Of a stretch of DNA of 19,603 nucleotides, positions 1 through 7,254 are shown piece by piece (position 1 is the first letter of the stretch; every line of letters begins with the position of its first letter). The DNA is taken from positions 1 through 19,603 of the forward strand of contig CAMWIG010000015.1 of assembly GCA_947174295.1 (NCBI GenBank), written 5' to 3'. Under the pieces are notes generated by a model. The model was not told the origin of the DNA, did not search any database, and saw only the letters and a list, made by a program, of their open reading frames with translations. Position numbers and translations under genes: made by a program. The stretch is from an uncultured Alistipes sp. (GTDB lineage Bacteria > Bacteroidota > Bacteroidia > Bacteroidales > Rikenellaceae).

Positions 1-47
1 ATGTTTCTAAGACACAGGCCTACTTCACCTAACAGCGCTGGTCGGAC

Positions 48-1148
48 GTGCTTCCGATAGTGCCGCCGACCGAGGAGCGGGTAGCCGAATTCCTGAAATA
101 CACCGACTGCACATGGGACGATGCGGTCGGCATAATCCCCGTCGCGCACCGCGAGGCGCTCGTCTGGCACGTCGCGGTGAACGGCGTGATGGCCGGCTGC
201 CGCCCCGAGTTCATGCCGCTGCTGCTGGCGTTCACCGAAGCGATGAGCGCTCCCGATTTCCGACGCAGCCTCGCAAGCACGCACGGATGGATACCCTACT
301 GCTGGATAAACGGCCCGGTGTCGCGGCAGCTGGGTCTGGATTGCGGGCAGGGCGAAATCTCGGAGCCGCGCAACGCCGCAATCGGGCGGTTCATCAATCT
401 GGCGATGATGAATCTCGGAGGATACTACGTCAAGGAGAACCGCATGGGCACGTTCGGCTATCCGATGCCGTGGTGCATGGCCGAGGACGAGCAGGCCTGC
501 CTGCGGATAGGATGGGCTCCCTACCACGTGCAACAGGGATTCGGCATGAACAGCAACACGCTCACGGCGGCATCGGCTCTGATGTGGGGCAACAACCTCG
601 CACCGGCCGTCACCGACGGCGAACGCATCATGCAGCTCATGGCCTGGGACATCGCCCAGCGCGGGCAGTTCGCCCTGGGCAGCGGCAAGCAGTTCACCCA
701 CCGCACGATACTCGTCACCGAGTACGTGGCCCGCGACCTGGCGCGCACCTATCCTGCGAAGGAGTCTTTGGAGGAGGCCCTGGTAGCCGCGGCACGACGG
801 CCGGCGCACGAACGGGCTCTGGCCAACTACTGGGCCAATCCGGGTTCGGCGTTCGACCCCGGGAAATACCCGGTCGAACGGCACGTACAGCGCATCGTTC
901 TCAACGAACACGGAGAGCTTACCGACGCCCCGGAGTGGTGCGCGACCGACGAACGCATATACACCGTACCGACCATGAAAGCCGGCATGACGGCGATGCT
1001 CGTCACGGGCGACCCCAACCGCAACAAGGTGCAGACCATGCCCGGCGGCGGATACGCCACCGTGGAGATAAAGCTCCCCGCAGCATGGGATGTCCTGACA
1101 GCCGAACTCGGATATCGTCCGCTCGCGGAGTTCGAGCTCGCGGAATAA
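48..1148 (+). CDS. Conserved uncharacterised protein, possibly related to the UGSC (seleno)protein-associated family; 5' end interrupted
   Basis: The frame runs 366 residues from a GTG at 48 to TAA at 1146-1148. Visible conserved blocks are PIVPPTEERV near the start, NGVMAGCRPEF (about residues 45-55), a G-R-F-I-N-L-A-M-M-N-L-G-G stretch, CMAEDEQ, and a C-terminal LPAAWDVLTAELGY. From memory this pattern (NAVMAGCxPEY followed by GRAxxLxxxNxGG and a C-terminal LPxxWDxLxxELGY) belongs to an uncharacterised bacterial family linked to UGSC-type (seleno)proteins; no UGSC motif itself is visible, so the link is tentative. The same frame continues upstream of 48 as Q-R-W-S-D, is stopped by TAA at 30-32, and before that reads T-Q-A-Y-F-T. 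This looks like continuing protein rather than leader, so the true start is probably outside the window and the gene may be damaged. GTG at 48 is only the first usable start after the stop. No catalytic role can be assigned. It converges with the PAS gene downstream. Confidence 0.7.
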   Translation: MLPIVPPTEERVAEFLKYTDCTWDDAVGIIPVAHREALVWHVAVNGVMAGCRPEFMPLLLAFTEAMSAPDFRRSLASTHGWIPYCWINGPVSRQLGLDCGQGEISEPRNAAIGRFINLAMMNLGGYYVKENRMGTFGYPMPWCMAEDEQACLRIGWAPYHVQQGFGMNSNTLTAASALMWGNNLAPAVTDGERIMQLMAWDIAQRGQFALGSGKQFTHRTILVTEYVARDLARTYPAKESLEEALVAAARRPAHERALANYWANPGSAFDPGKYPVERHVQRIVLNEHGELTDAPEWCATDERIYTVPTMKAGMTAMLVTGDPNRNKVQTMPGGGYATVEIKLPAAWDVLTAELGYRPLAEFELAE

Positions 1149-1196
1149 GCGGCCGTATGCGCCCGTCCGCGGCCGGAGCCCGGAGTATCCCGGATA

Positions 1197-1541
1197 TCAG
1201 CCGCGCACGTAGTGGGGCATGTCGGGCGGGAGGACGGTCGAGAACTCGACCAGACCGCCTATCGTTCCGTCGGCACGGCGCCATGCGGTCTGGTGGATGA
1301 GTTTGCGCACGCCGCGCTTCTCGATAGTGTAGGAGTTCGAACCGCCCTCGGCGAGCAGACGGCGTATGACGGCCTGCGACGCAGGAGTGTGGCACGCCAT
1401 GAGGTCGGCGCCGATAAGGTCGCCGTGCGCTGCGAAGGTCTCGCGCGAGCGGCGGTTCATGTAGATTATCCGGCACTCGGCATCGCACACCGTGACGGCG
1501 CACTCGATATCCTCGTACCACTTTTCAAATTCAAAATCCAT
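1197..1541 (-). CDS. Small single-domain PAS protein
   Basis: A 114-residue protein made almost wholly of one PAS domain. The first strand (AVTVCDAECRIIYMNRRSRETF, about residues 15-36, quoted here only as a landmark) has the typical PAS pattern of a sensor strand followed by M-N-R, then G-A-D-L-M-A-C-H (about 43-50) and a C-terminal half ending in MPHYVRG. There is no kinase, GGDEF or DNA-binding part, so it is either a stand-alone sensor or a small signalling partner. Stand-alone PAS proteins of this size that end in a similar M-P-H-F/Y motif are common in Bacteroidales and Clostridia (family knowledge); ligand and target are unknown. The ATG at 1541 lies inside an AATTCAAA-type heptamer repeat, so the N-terminal residues DFEFEK are encoded by repeat sequence. 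No Bacteroidetes-type promoter is evident in the 207 bases upstream. Confidence 0.85.
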   Translation of the reverse strand: MDFEFEKWYEDIECAVTVCDAECRIIYMNRRSRETFAAHGDLIGADLMACHTPASQAVIRRLLAEGGSNSYTIEKRGVRKLIHQTAWRRADGTIGGLVEFSTVLPPDMPHYVRG

Positions 1542-1560
1542 AATTCAAAATTCAAAAATT
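1523..1560. repeat. Heptamer-like AATTCAAA repeat across the PAS start codon
   Basis: On the plus strand short units of the form AATTCAAA recur about five times between 1523 and 1560, with a period close to 7-8 bases. They flank and include the PAS start codon (complement of 1539-1541). The composition contrasts sharply with the G+C-rich surroundings. Two other heptamer arrays of different sequence lie at 4361-4402 and 4536-4566. Confidence 0.75.
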
Positions 1561-2414
1561 GCCCTGCCGCCGACCCTCGGCCGGCCACCAGCAGCGAACG
1601 TCGAGCACACACAGCACAGACTCAAAATTCAGCGCCGGCCGCAATAATAGCCAGCCCTGCCGCCAGGCCATGACCGGCAGCCCGCAGCGGATGCGAGCAT
1701 ACACGGCACAGGCTCGGAAATCGACACCGGCCGCAAAAATCGACGGCCCTACTGCGAAATCTTGACCAGCTGCTCGCGGTAGGCGTTCAGTATGCGCGAC
1801 TTGGATATGAAGCCGAGATAGTGATTCTGCTTGTCGACCACCGGCAGCATCCATGTGTTGTTCTCCTTGAACTTGGGCAGAAGGCTCTGTATCTGCTCGT
1901 GTTCGAGAATCCTGTCGGGCGGCTGAATCATGTAGTTCGTTATCGACGTGCCCCACTTCTCGCGCTTGAACATGTCCTCGCGCAGGTCGTCGAGCTGCAC
2001 TACGCCGAGCAGGTGCCCGAAGTTGTCGATGACGGGGAATATGTTGCGGCGGGCCGAGGCGATGATATGCACGATGTCGCCCAGCGTGAAATTCTCCTTA
2101 ATGCGCACGAAGTCGGTCTCCATCAGCTCGTCGAGTTTCAGGAACACGAACACCGACTCGTCCTTGTTGTGCGTGAGCAGCTCGCCGCGCTGGCGCAGCT
2201 GCTTGGTGTATATCGAGTCGGGGTCGAGGTAGTGGTCGACGGCGAACGATATGCAGGCCGTAATCATCAGCGGGATGAAGAGTCCGTAGCCGTTCGAGAG
2301 CTCGGCGATGAGAAATATCGACGTGAGCGGAGCATTCATCACGCCGGCCATGACTCCCGCCATGCCCACCAGCGTGAACGATACTATCGGCACGTCCCAG
2401 CCGAAGAGCATGTT

Positions 2415-3238
2415 GCACGCAAGCGCCACGATGGCCCCCATGAAGGCTCCGACGAAGAGCGAGGGCGCGAACGTACCGCCTACACCTCCCGCGGCGTTTG
2501 TCGAGGCCATGGCCACGACCTTGAAGAACATGATGGCCGTGACGTAGAGCAGCACGACCCACTCTATCGACGAGAACCGGTAGAAGAGCGAGTTGTCGAA
2601 CAGTTGGTCGGGATGTCCGTGCATGAGCGACGTGAAGCCCTCGTATCCCTCGCCGTAGAGCGGCGGGAAGATGAAAATCAGCACGCCGAGCACCACGCCC
2701 GCGGCCGCCCACTTCTTATACTGGCTGTCGAGCGAACGGAAGAATGCGCCCACGCGCGAGTTCACGGTGGTGAAGTAGAACGACATGAGTCCGCACAGCA
2801 CGCCGAGAGCGATGAAGAGCGGAATCTGCCACAGCTCGAACGCGTCGTCGGGCGTGAGCGTGACGGCGAGTATCGGGTCGAAACCGCGCAGCATGAAGGC
2901 CATGGTCGTAGCCGTAATCGAGGCTATGAGAAGCGGAATGACCGAACCGGCCGTAATGTCGAGCATCAGAATTTCGAGCACGAACACCACTCCCGTAATC
3001 GGCGCCTTGAATATGGCGGCCAGCGCAGCACCCGCGCCGCAGCAGAGCAGCAGCGTGATGTTGCGGTAGTTGAGCCGCGCGAGTTTTCCGACATTGGAGC
3101 CTATGGCCGCACCCGTGAGCACAATCGGGGCCTCGGGGCCGACCGAGCCTCCGAATCCGATGGTCGTCGCACCTCCCACTATCGACGTCCACATGTTATG
3201 GCGTGCGATTCGCGACCCCTTGCTCGACATGGCGTAGA
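2415..3238. repeat. Tandem duplication, copy 1 (824 bp, inside the CLC gene)
   Basis: This segment matches 3239-4062 at an offset of 824 bases with no difference seen in the stretches compared. The hexamer GCACGC occurs at 2415-2420, 3239-3244 and 4063-4068, that is at both ends and at the join, so the breakpoint carries 6 bp of microhomology. No insertion sequence or terminal inverted repeat is present. Confidence 0.95.
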
Positions 3239-4062
3239 GCACGCAAGCGCCACGATGGCCCCCATGAAGGCTCCGACGAAGAGCGAGGGCGCGAACGTAC
3301 CGCCTACACCTCCCGCGGCGTTTGTCGAGGCCATGGCCACGACCTTGAAGAACATGATGGCCGTGACGTAGAGCAGCACGACCCACTCTATCGACGAGAA
3401 CCGGTAGAAGAGCGAGTTGTCGAACAGTTGGTCGGGATGTCCGTGCATGAGCGACGTGAAGCCCTCGTATCCCTCGCCGTAGAGCGGCGGGAAGATGAAA
3501 ATCAGCACGCCGAGCACCACGCCCGCGGCCGCCCACTTCTTATACTGGCTGTCGAGCGAACGGAAGAATGCGCCCACGCGCGAGTTCACGGTGGTGAAGT
3601 AGAACGACATGAGTCCGCACAGCACGCCGAGAGCGATGAAGAGCGGAATCTGCCACAGCTCGAACGCGTCGTCGGGCGTGAGCGTGACGGCGAGTATCGG
3701 GTCGAAACCGCGCAGCATGAAGGCCATGGTCGTAGCCGTAATCGAGGCTATGAGAAGCGGAATGACCGAACCGGCCGTAATGTCGAGCATCAGAATTTCG
3801 AGCACGAACACCACTCCCGTAATCGGCGCCTTGAATATGGCGGCCAGCGCAGCACCCGCGCCGCAGCAGAGCAGCAGCGTGATGTTGCGGTAGTTGAGCC
3901 GCGCGAGTTTTCCGACATTGGAGCCTATGGCCGCACCCGTGAGCACAATCGGGGCCTCGGGGCCGACCGAGCCTCCGAATCCGATGGTCGTCGCACCTCC
4001 CACTATCGACGTCCACATGTTATGGCGTGCGATTCGCGACCCCTTGCTCGACATGGCGTAGA
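3239..4062. repeat. Tandem duplication, copy 2 (824 bp, inside the CLC gene)
   Basis: This is the copy joined in frame to the true 5' end of the CLC gene. At its lower boundary (3239) the reading frame passes into copy 1 shifted, which creates the early stop at 3179. Loss of either copy by homologous recombination would restore the 592-codon gene exactly. Confidence 0.95.
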
Positions 4063-4360
4063 GCACGCGCGTAACGCCCTCCGAGATGTTGTCCTTGACG
4101 ATATACCGCACGAACAGCGTGGCCAAGATGATGCCCACGACCGGGTATATAAGGTAGAGGAAGTGCGACTCCTCGACCGGAAACCAGCTCACGAGGCAGG
4201 TCTTTATCGTGTGCAGCAGCACCTCGAACAGATATGTCCCCAACCCGGCGAGCACGCCCACGACGATAGCCAGCACGGCCATCGTCTGGCTGTCGCTGAG
4301 CCGTTTGGTCACCCGCAGGAAAAACCTGTATGCACGTTCGTATCGAGCCATAAGGCCTTA

Positions 4361-4402
4361 GCAATTAGTAATTAGTAATTAGCAATTAGAAATTAGAAAT
4401 TA
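4361..4402. repeat. Six-unit heptamer array G(C/T/A)AATTA
   Basis: Six uninterrupted 7-base units run from 4361 to 4402: GCAATTA, GTAATTA, GTAATTA, GCAATTA, GAAATTA, GAAATTA. The array lies directly upstream of the CLC start (4351, minus strand), where a promoter would be expected. No TAnnTTTG box for the CLC gene could be found in the spacer. Confidence 0.85.
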
Positions 4403-4438
4403 GCGATGTTCGTGTACTCGGGGCAGCTGCAAGCATCT

Positions 4439-4509
4439 GTCATTCTGAGCCGTAGGCAAAGAATCTGTCATTTAGATTCTTCACTCCACTACGTTCCGTT
4501 CAGAATGAC
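4439..4509. repeat. REP-like imperfect palindrome
   Basis: Outer arms GTCATTCTGA (4439-4448) and TCAGAATGAC (4500-4509) are perfect inverse complements, and inner arms AAGAATCT (4459-4466) and AGATTCTT (4474-4481) also pair, giving a two-stem structure of 71 bases. Dispersed elements with this GTCATTCTGA...AAGAATCT signature are, to my knowledge, found in many bacterial genomes as intergenic repeats. It sits in the CLC-trpS spacer and could act as a hairpin in the transcript. Confidence 0.75.
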
Positions 4510-4535
4510 CGGCCGCAGACAGCCCCCCCAAAAAA

Positions 4536-4566
4536 ATTACTCATTACTCATTGATAATTACTCATT
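4536..4566. repeat. Heptamer array ATTACTC overlapping the trpS stop codon
   Basis: Units ATTACTC (4536-4542), ATTACTC (4543-4549), ATTGATA (4550-4556), ATTACTC (4557-4563) and a partial ATTG follow each other. The trpS stop (complement of 4558-4560) and its last codons, Asn-Glu, lie inside the repeat, so the protein's end is set by the array. Confidence 0.8.
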
Positions 4567-5679
4567 GCGGTAGCGTGCCGCCTGCTCGGCAATCAGCGCC
4601 GCATCGTCGAAGTAGTCGATGCGCATCGAGCGGCGCACGTCGGCCAGCGTCTCGGCGGCGGCGGCTCGCGCGCACTCCGAACCGCGGCGCAGAAACTCGT
4701 AGACATCCTCGATATGCTGCTCGAAGTAGCGGCGGCGCTCGCGAATCGGGTCGAGCGTCTCGTTGAGCACGGCGATGAGCAGGCGCTTGACCTTTACGTC
4801 GCCCAGACCTCCTCGGCGGTAGTGCGCCTTCAACTCGTCGAGCGACGCATAGTCGGGCAGATACTTGGCGAAGTGCTCGTCGCGGCAGAAGGCGTCGAGG
4901 TAGGTGAATACCGTGTTGCCCTCGACCTTGCCCGGATCCTCGACGCGCAGATGGTCGGGGTCGGTATACATTCCCATGACCTTCTTCTTCACCTCGTCGG
5001 CCGTGTCCGACAGATAGATGCAGTTGCCGAGCGACTTCGACATCTTGGCCTTGCCGTCGGTTCCAGGCAGACGCATGCAGGCGGCATTGCCGGGCAGCAG
5101 GATTTCGGGCTCGACGAGCGTCGGGCCGTAAACCGAGTTGAACTTGTGGACGATTTCGCGCGTCTGCTCGATCATGGGCTCCTGGTCCTCGCCCGCAGGC
5201 ACGGTCGTGGCCTTGAACGCCGTGATATCGGCCGCCTGGCTTATCGGATATGTGAAGAATCCCACGGGAATGCCCTGCCGCTGCTGCGTGTCGCCCTCGA
5301 CGGCGTTCTCGGCGAAGCCGCGCATCTGAATCTCGGCCTTGACGGTCGGGTTGCGCTGCAAACGCTGCACAGTCACCAGATTCATGTAGTAGAATGCCAG
5401 CTCGCACAGCTCGGGAACCTGCGACTGTATGAAGAGCGTCGAGCGCTCGGGGTCGAGACCCGCCGAGAGGTAGTCCAGCGCCACCTCGACGATGTTCTGA
5501 CGCACCTTTTCGGGGTTGTCGGCATTGTCGGTGAGCGCCTGCGCGTCGGCAATCATGATGAATATCTTCTCGAACTCTCCCGAATTCTGCAACTCCACGC
5601 GGCGGCGCAGCGAACCCACGAAGTGGCCGAGGTGGAGTTTTCCGGTCGGGCGGTCGCCCGTAAGGATGATTTTACCCAT
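4558..5679 (-). CDS. trpS: Tryptophan-tRNA ligase (TrpRS)
   Basis: A 373-residue class I aminoacyl-tRNA synthetase that activates tryptophan with ATP and charges tRNA-Trp in the cytoplasm. The N-terminus has TGDRPTGKLHLGHFVGS with the HIGH-type motif HLGH at residues 16-19, and the KMSKS loop is intact at 212-216 (GKAKMSKSLGN). The middle holds ITAFKATTVPAGEDQEPMIE, the typical region where tryptophan and ATP are held. The length is somewhat above the roughly 330 residues of the compact bacterial enzymes. The ATG at 5679 is supported by the promoter at 5721-5752, which predicts a leader of roughly 35 bases. The stop lies in a heptamer repeat. The CLC gene follows 206 bases downstream on the same strand and may be reached by read-through. 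Confidence 0.97.
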   Translation of the reverse strand: MGKIILTGDRPTGKLHLGHFVGSLRRRVELQNSGEFEKIFIMIADAQALTDNADNPEKVRQNIVEVALDYLSAGLDPERSTLFIQSQVPELCELAFYYMNLVTVQRLQRNPTVKAEIQMRGFAENAVEGDTQQRQGIPVGFFTYPISQAADITAFKATTVPAGEDQEPMIEQTREIVHKFNSVYGPTLVEPEILLPGNAACMRLPGTDGKAKMSKSLGNCIYLSDTADEVKKKVMGMYTDPDHLRVEDPGKVEGNTVFTYLDAFCRDEHFAKYLPDYASLDELKAHYRRGGLGDVKVKRLLIAVLNETLDPIRERRRYFEQHIEDVYEFLRRGSECARAAAAETLADVRRSMRIDYFDDAALIAEQAARYRNE

Positions 5680-5720
5680 AGTAACTTATATCGTTTTCGT
5701 TTTTAATAGCAATGAACCCA

Positions 5721-5752
5721 CAAATATAGTAAAAGTCGGGCGCCGAAACAAA
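5721..5752 (-). promoter_or_regulatory. trpS promoter, Bacteroidetes type
   Basis: Read on the minus strand, TTTG (5752-5749) is followed by a 20-base spacer and TATATTTG (5728-5721), matching the Bacteroidetes primary-sigma consensus TTTG-N19-21-TAnnTTTG. The start codon of trpS lies about 40 bases downstream. Confidence 0.8.
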
Positions 5753-5843
5753 CATTGACCCGATTTTGCCGCGACCGCGATTCCGGCCAGAGCCGTGACG
5801 GCCGAAACGCCGCGCCGGGCATGACCCCGCACCGCAGAAGACG

Positions 5844-5880
5844 AAAAATGCGGAAGAGACGGCGACAGCCCTCTTCCGCA
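5844..5880 (-). terminator. Intrinsic terminator of the alginate-lyase-family gene
   Basis: Perfect 10-bp arms TGCGGAAGAG (5849-5858) and CTCTTCCGCA (5871-5880) with a 12-base loop, followed on the minus strand by five Ts (complement of 5844-5848). It starts 27 bases past the stop codon at 5908. Confidence 0.85.
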
Positions 5881-5907
5881 TGTCGGCTCACGGCCCGGCG
5901 CGTGCGG

Positions 5908-7107
5908 CTACTCGTTGAAGAGTATGAACAACGCGTGCTTCTGCTCCTCGGGCGAGCGGTACTGTTCGTAGAGACAGCGGTACTCCGCATTCTCTTTGAG
6001 GTTCGCAGCACGCAGCAGCTGCCGGGCGAGGTTCTGCTCCACGCCGCGCCAATCCTTTATCTGCTTGTAGGGGAAGGCCTCGCGATTGCCGAGGAACTGC
6101 ACGAGATAGCCTATCGCACGGTCTATGGCGCCGTCGGCCGAATCGTAGAGGTCGATGCCCATCGTGCGGGCCACGACGCACATGTCGAGCAGATGCGTCA
6201 GGTTGTAGGTCGAATATCCGAACGCCGTCGTGCGGGCGAGTTCCAGCGGCTGTCGGCCGTCGGCCTCGATTTGCGGACGCAGACGCCGCTCGGCGAAGCT
6301 CTCGGCCAGCTCGCGGGCCACGTCGTCGCGGCCCGCGAACAGTGCGAAGAGCACCGTCTGCACGTCGTAGGCCACGCCGTGGTTGTTCTTCGCGGCGTAT
6401 TCACCCAGACCGCCGTCGCTCGTGCGCAGCCAGTCGACATACTCCGAGAACCACTCGCGCAGGGCTTTCATGTCCTTTTTCGAGAGGTAGCCGTCGCGCT
6501 CCAACACGCGTATGGCGTCGACGGCCTCGATGAACGAATAGGTGTCGAGCACACCCTCCGGGCGGCCCAGACCGCCGTTGCGGCCCGGAACCATCTGCGC
6601 GTAGACGGCGTTGGGATTCATCATCGTGCGCGGATTTATGAACCACGTGCGCAGCATCGACGCGGCCTTGCGTGCATGCTCGGGGCGCCTGCCGAGCAGA
6701 TAGGCCCCGGCCAGACGTTGCAGACGCGAAGTGAAGTCGCCCAGACGGTCGCGGTCGAACTGTTTGAGTTCGGGATTCGACTCTCCGTCGCGACGCACGT
6801 AAGGCAGACCGTCGGCCGTAGCCGGGTTCGGCCACCAGTAACGGCCCATGCTGATGTAGTCGTGCTTGTCGCCGCTCGGCGGAGTCATCCCCTTGTCGAC
6901 CACTGTCGGGTCGGGCAGTGCGAGCAGCTTGTCGGCATCGCGCAATGCACGGTCGTATAGCGACTTCACACGCGCATCGCCCTCATCGAGGGCCCGGCGC
7001 ACACGCTCGGCCCTCTCGGCATTAAGCATGAACGGCTGTGCGCCGACCGGCAGAACCGCACCGAGCAGCAGCACCGGCAGGAGACGTAAGGATTCGAGAA
7101 CTTTCAT
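5908..7107 (-). CDS. Secreted alginate-lyase-family polysaccharide lyase (PF05426-type, PL5/PL38-like)
   Basis: A 399-residue protein with a Sec signal peptide (about 1-23, ending V-G-A-Q). It carries the landmarks of the alginate lyase (alpha/alpha)-barrel family: SGDKHDYISMGRYWWPNP near residue 85, the N-N-H-G motif with Asn241, Asn242 and His243, and GYSTYNL with tyrosines at 298 and 301. In this fold Asn/His and Tyr carry out beta-elimination at the C5 of a uronic acid (family knowledge). The substrate could be alginate, glucuronan or a related polymer; the sequence alone cannot decide, although the acetylesterases nearby favour an acetylated uronan. Probably periplasmic. It is divergent from the GntR regulator; a TAnnTTTG box (7131-7138) overlapped by a palindrome (7122-7133) indicates local repression. 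A clear terminator lies downstream. Confidence 0.88.
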   Translation of the reverse strand: MKVLESLRLLPVLLLGAVLPVGAQPFMLNAERAERVRRALDEGDARVKSLYDRALRDADKLLALPDPTVVDKGMTPPSGDKHDYISMGRYWWPNPATADGLPYVRRDGESNPELKQFDRDRLGDFTSRLQRLAGAYLLGRRPEHARKAASMLRTWFINPRTMMNPNAVYAQMVPGRNGGLGRPEGVLDTYSFIEAVDAIRVLERDGYLSKKDMKALREWFSEYVDWLRTSDGGLGEYAAKNNHGVAYDVQTVLFALFAGRDDVARELAESFAERRLRPQIEADGRQPLELARTTAFGYSTYNLTHLLDMCVVARTMGIDLYDSADGAIDRAIGYLVQFLGNREAFPYKQIKDWRGVEQNLARQLLRAANLKENAEYRCLYEQYRSPEEQKHALFILFNE

Positions 7108-7121
7108 AGTTTAAGGTCGGA

Positions 7122-7133
7122 TTGGTTGACCAA
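7122..7133. promoter_or_regulatory. Candidate GntR operator TTGGT-TG-ACCAA, site 1
   Basis: Perfect 5-bp arms around a 2-base centre. The site overlaps the -7 box of the lyase gene (7131-7138, minus) and its expected start of transcription, where a bound repressor would block RNA polymerase. A matching palindrome with 7-bp arms lies at 11853-11868. FCD-type GntR regulators commonly bind TNGT-Nx-ACNA sites (family knowledge), which fits. Two further direct TTGGT half-sites lie at 7194-7208 in the GntR promoter. Confidence 0.7.
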
Positions 7134-7138
7134 ATATA
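7131..7138 (-). promoter_or_regulatory. -7 box of the alginate-lyase-family gene
   Basis: TATATTTG on the minus strand matches TAnnTTTG and lies 24 bases before the ATG at 7107. No TTTG is found 19-21 bases upstream; the nearest is 31 bases away, so the promoter looks weak or activator-dependent. Confidence 0.6.
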
Positions 7139-7192
7139 CGAAGTTTTTGCATACGACCGACCGTCGGGACAAATTTTTTTTGTTGCGGGCAA

Positions 7193-7224
7193 TTTGGTAT
7201 AATTGGTTTTTTGAGTTACTTTTG
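7193..7224 (+). promoter_or_regulatory. Promoter of the GntR gene
   Basis: TTTG (7193-7196), a 20-base spacer, and TACTTTTG (7217-7224) match the Bacteroidetes consensus. The ATG chosen for the regulator (7255) is 30 bases downstream. Two TTGGT half-sites within the spacer region could allow autoregulation. Confidence 0.8.
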
Positions 7225-7254
7225 CTGTCCGAAACGAAAAAAAGAAACCCCGGA

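Larger units (their letters stand above)
1749..4351 (-). pseudogene. CLC-family chloride channel/transporter with CBS domains, disrupted by an 824-bp tandem duplication
   Basis: Removing one copy of the duplication gives a clean 592-residue CLC protein (1779 bp with stop), running from ATG at 4351 to TAG at 1749-1751. Family signatures are GSVGPEAP with the gating glutamate at residue 132 (equivalent to the GREGP/GKEGP motif), GGTFAPSLFVG (equivalent to GxFAP of the anion pathway), many hydrophobic helices, and a C-terminal cytoplasmic pair of CBS domains over about the last 130 residues. CLC proteins carry chloride through the membrane, as channels or as Cl-/H+ exchangers. As sequenced, the 824-bp duplication (not a multiple of three) shifts the frame. 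The upstream part encodes 371 native residues, then 19 foreign ones, stopping at 3179; it lacks the last helices and both CBS domains. The downstream part has the correct frame from about 3238 to 1749 but no proper start. Both copies appear identical in the stretches compared, so the event is recent or an assembly error. Confidence 0.9.

Noticed and set aside
1821..3371. A 516-codon open frame on the plus strand opposite the CLC gene
   Set aside because: Its translation is a run of His, Arg, Glu and Val without any domain, as expected when a G+C-rich gene is read in the antisense frame. The CLC motifs and CBS domains support the minus strand. The same reasoning removes long antisense frames opposite trpS (4714-5706), the alginate-lyase-family gene (5755-6960), the sialate esterase gene (12928-14478) and the acyl-CoA ligase gene (15756-17222).
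1749..3536. A separate 595-residue gene starting at 3536
   Set aside because: Its first 95 or so residues are the duplicated CLC segment read out of frame; only the part from about 3238 onward is real CLC protein. It is a consequence of the tandem duplication.
2415..4062. Transposon or insertion sequence explanation for the duplication
   Set aside because: The copies contain only CLC coding sequence, there is no transposase and no terminal inverted repeat, and the 6-bp GCACGC is microhomology at the join.
4361..4566. CRISPR array
   Set aside because: Units are only 7 bases long and contiguous, with no spacers and no cas genes nearby.
7126..7254. N-terminal extension of the GntR regulator from 7126
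   Set aside because: The stretch contains the regulator's own promoter (7193-7224), and GntR homologues begin close to the winged helix, so the ATG at 7255 is better.
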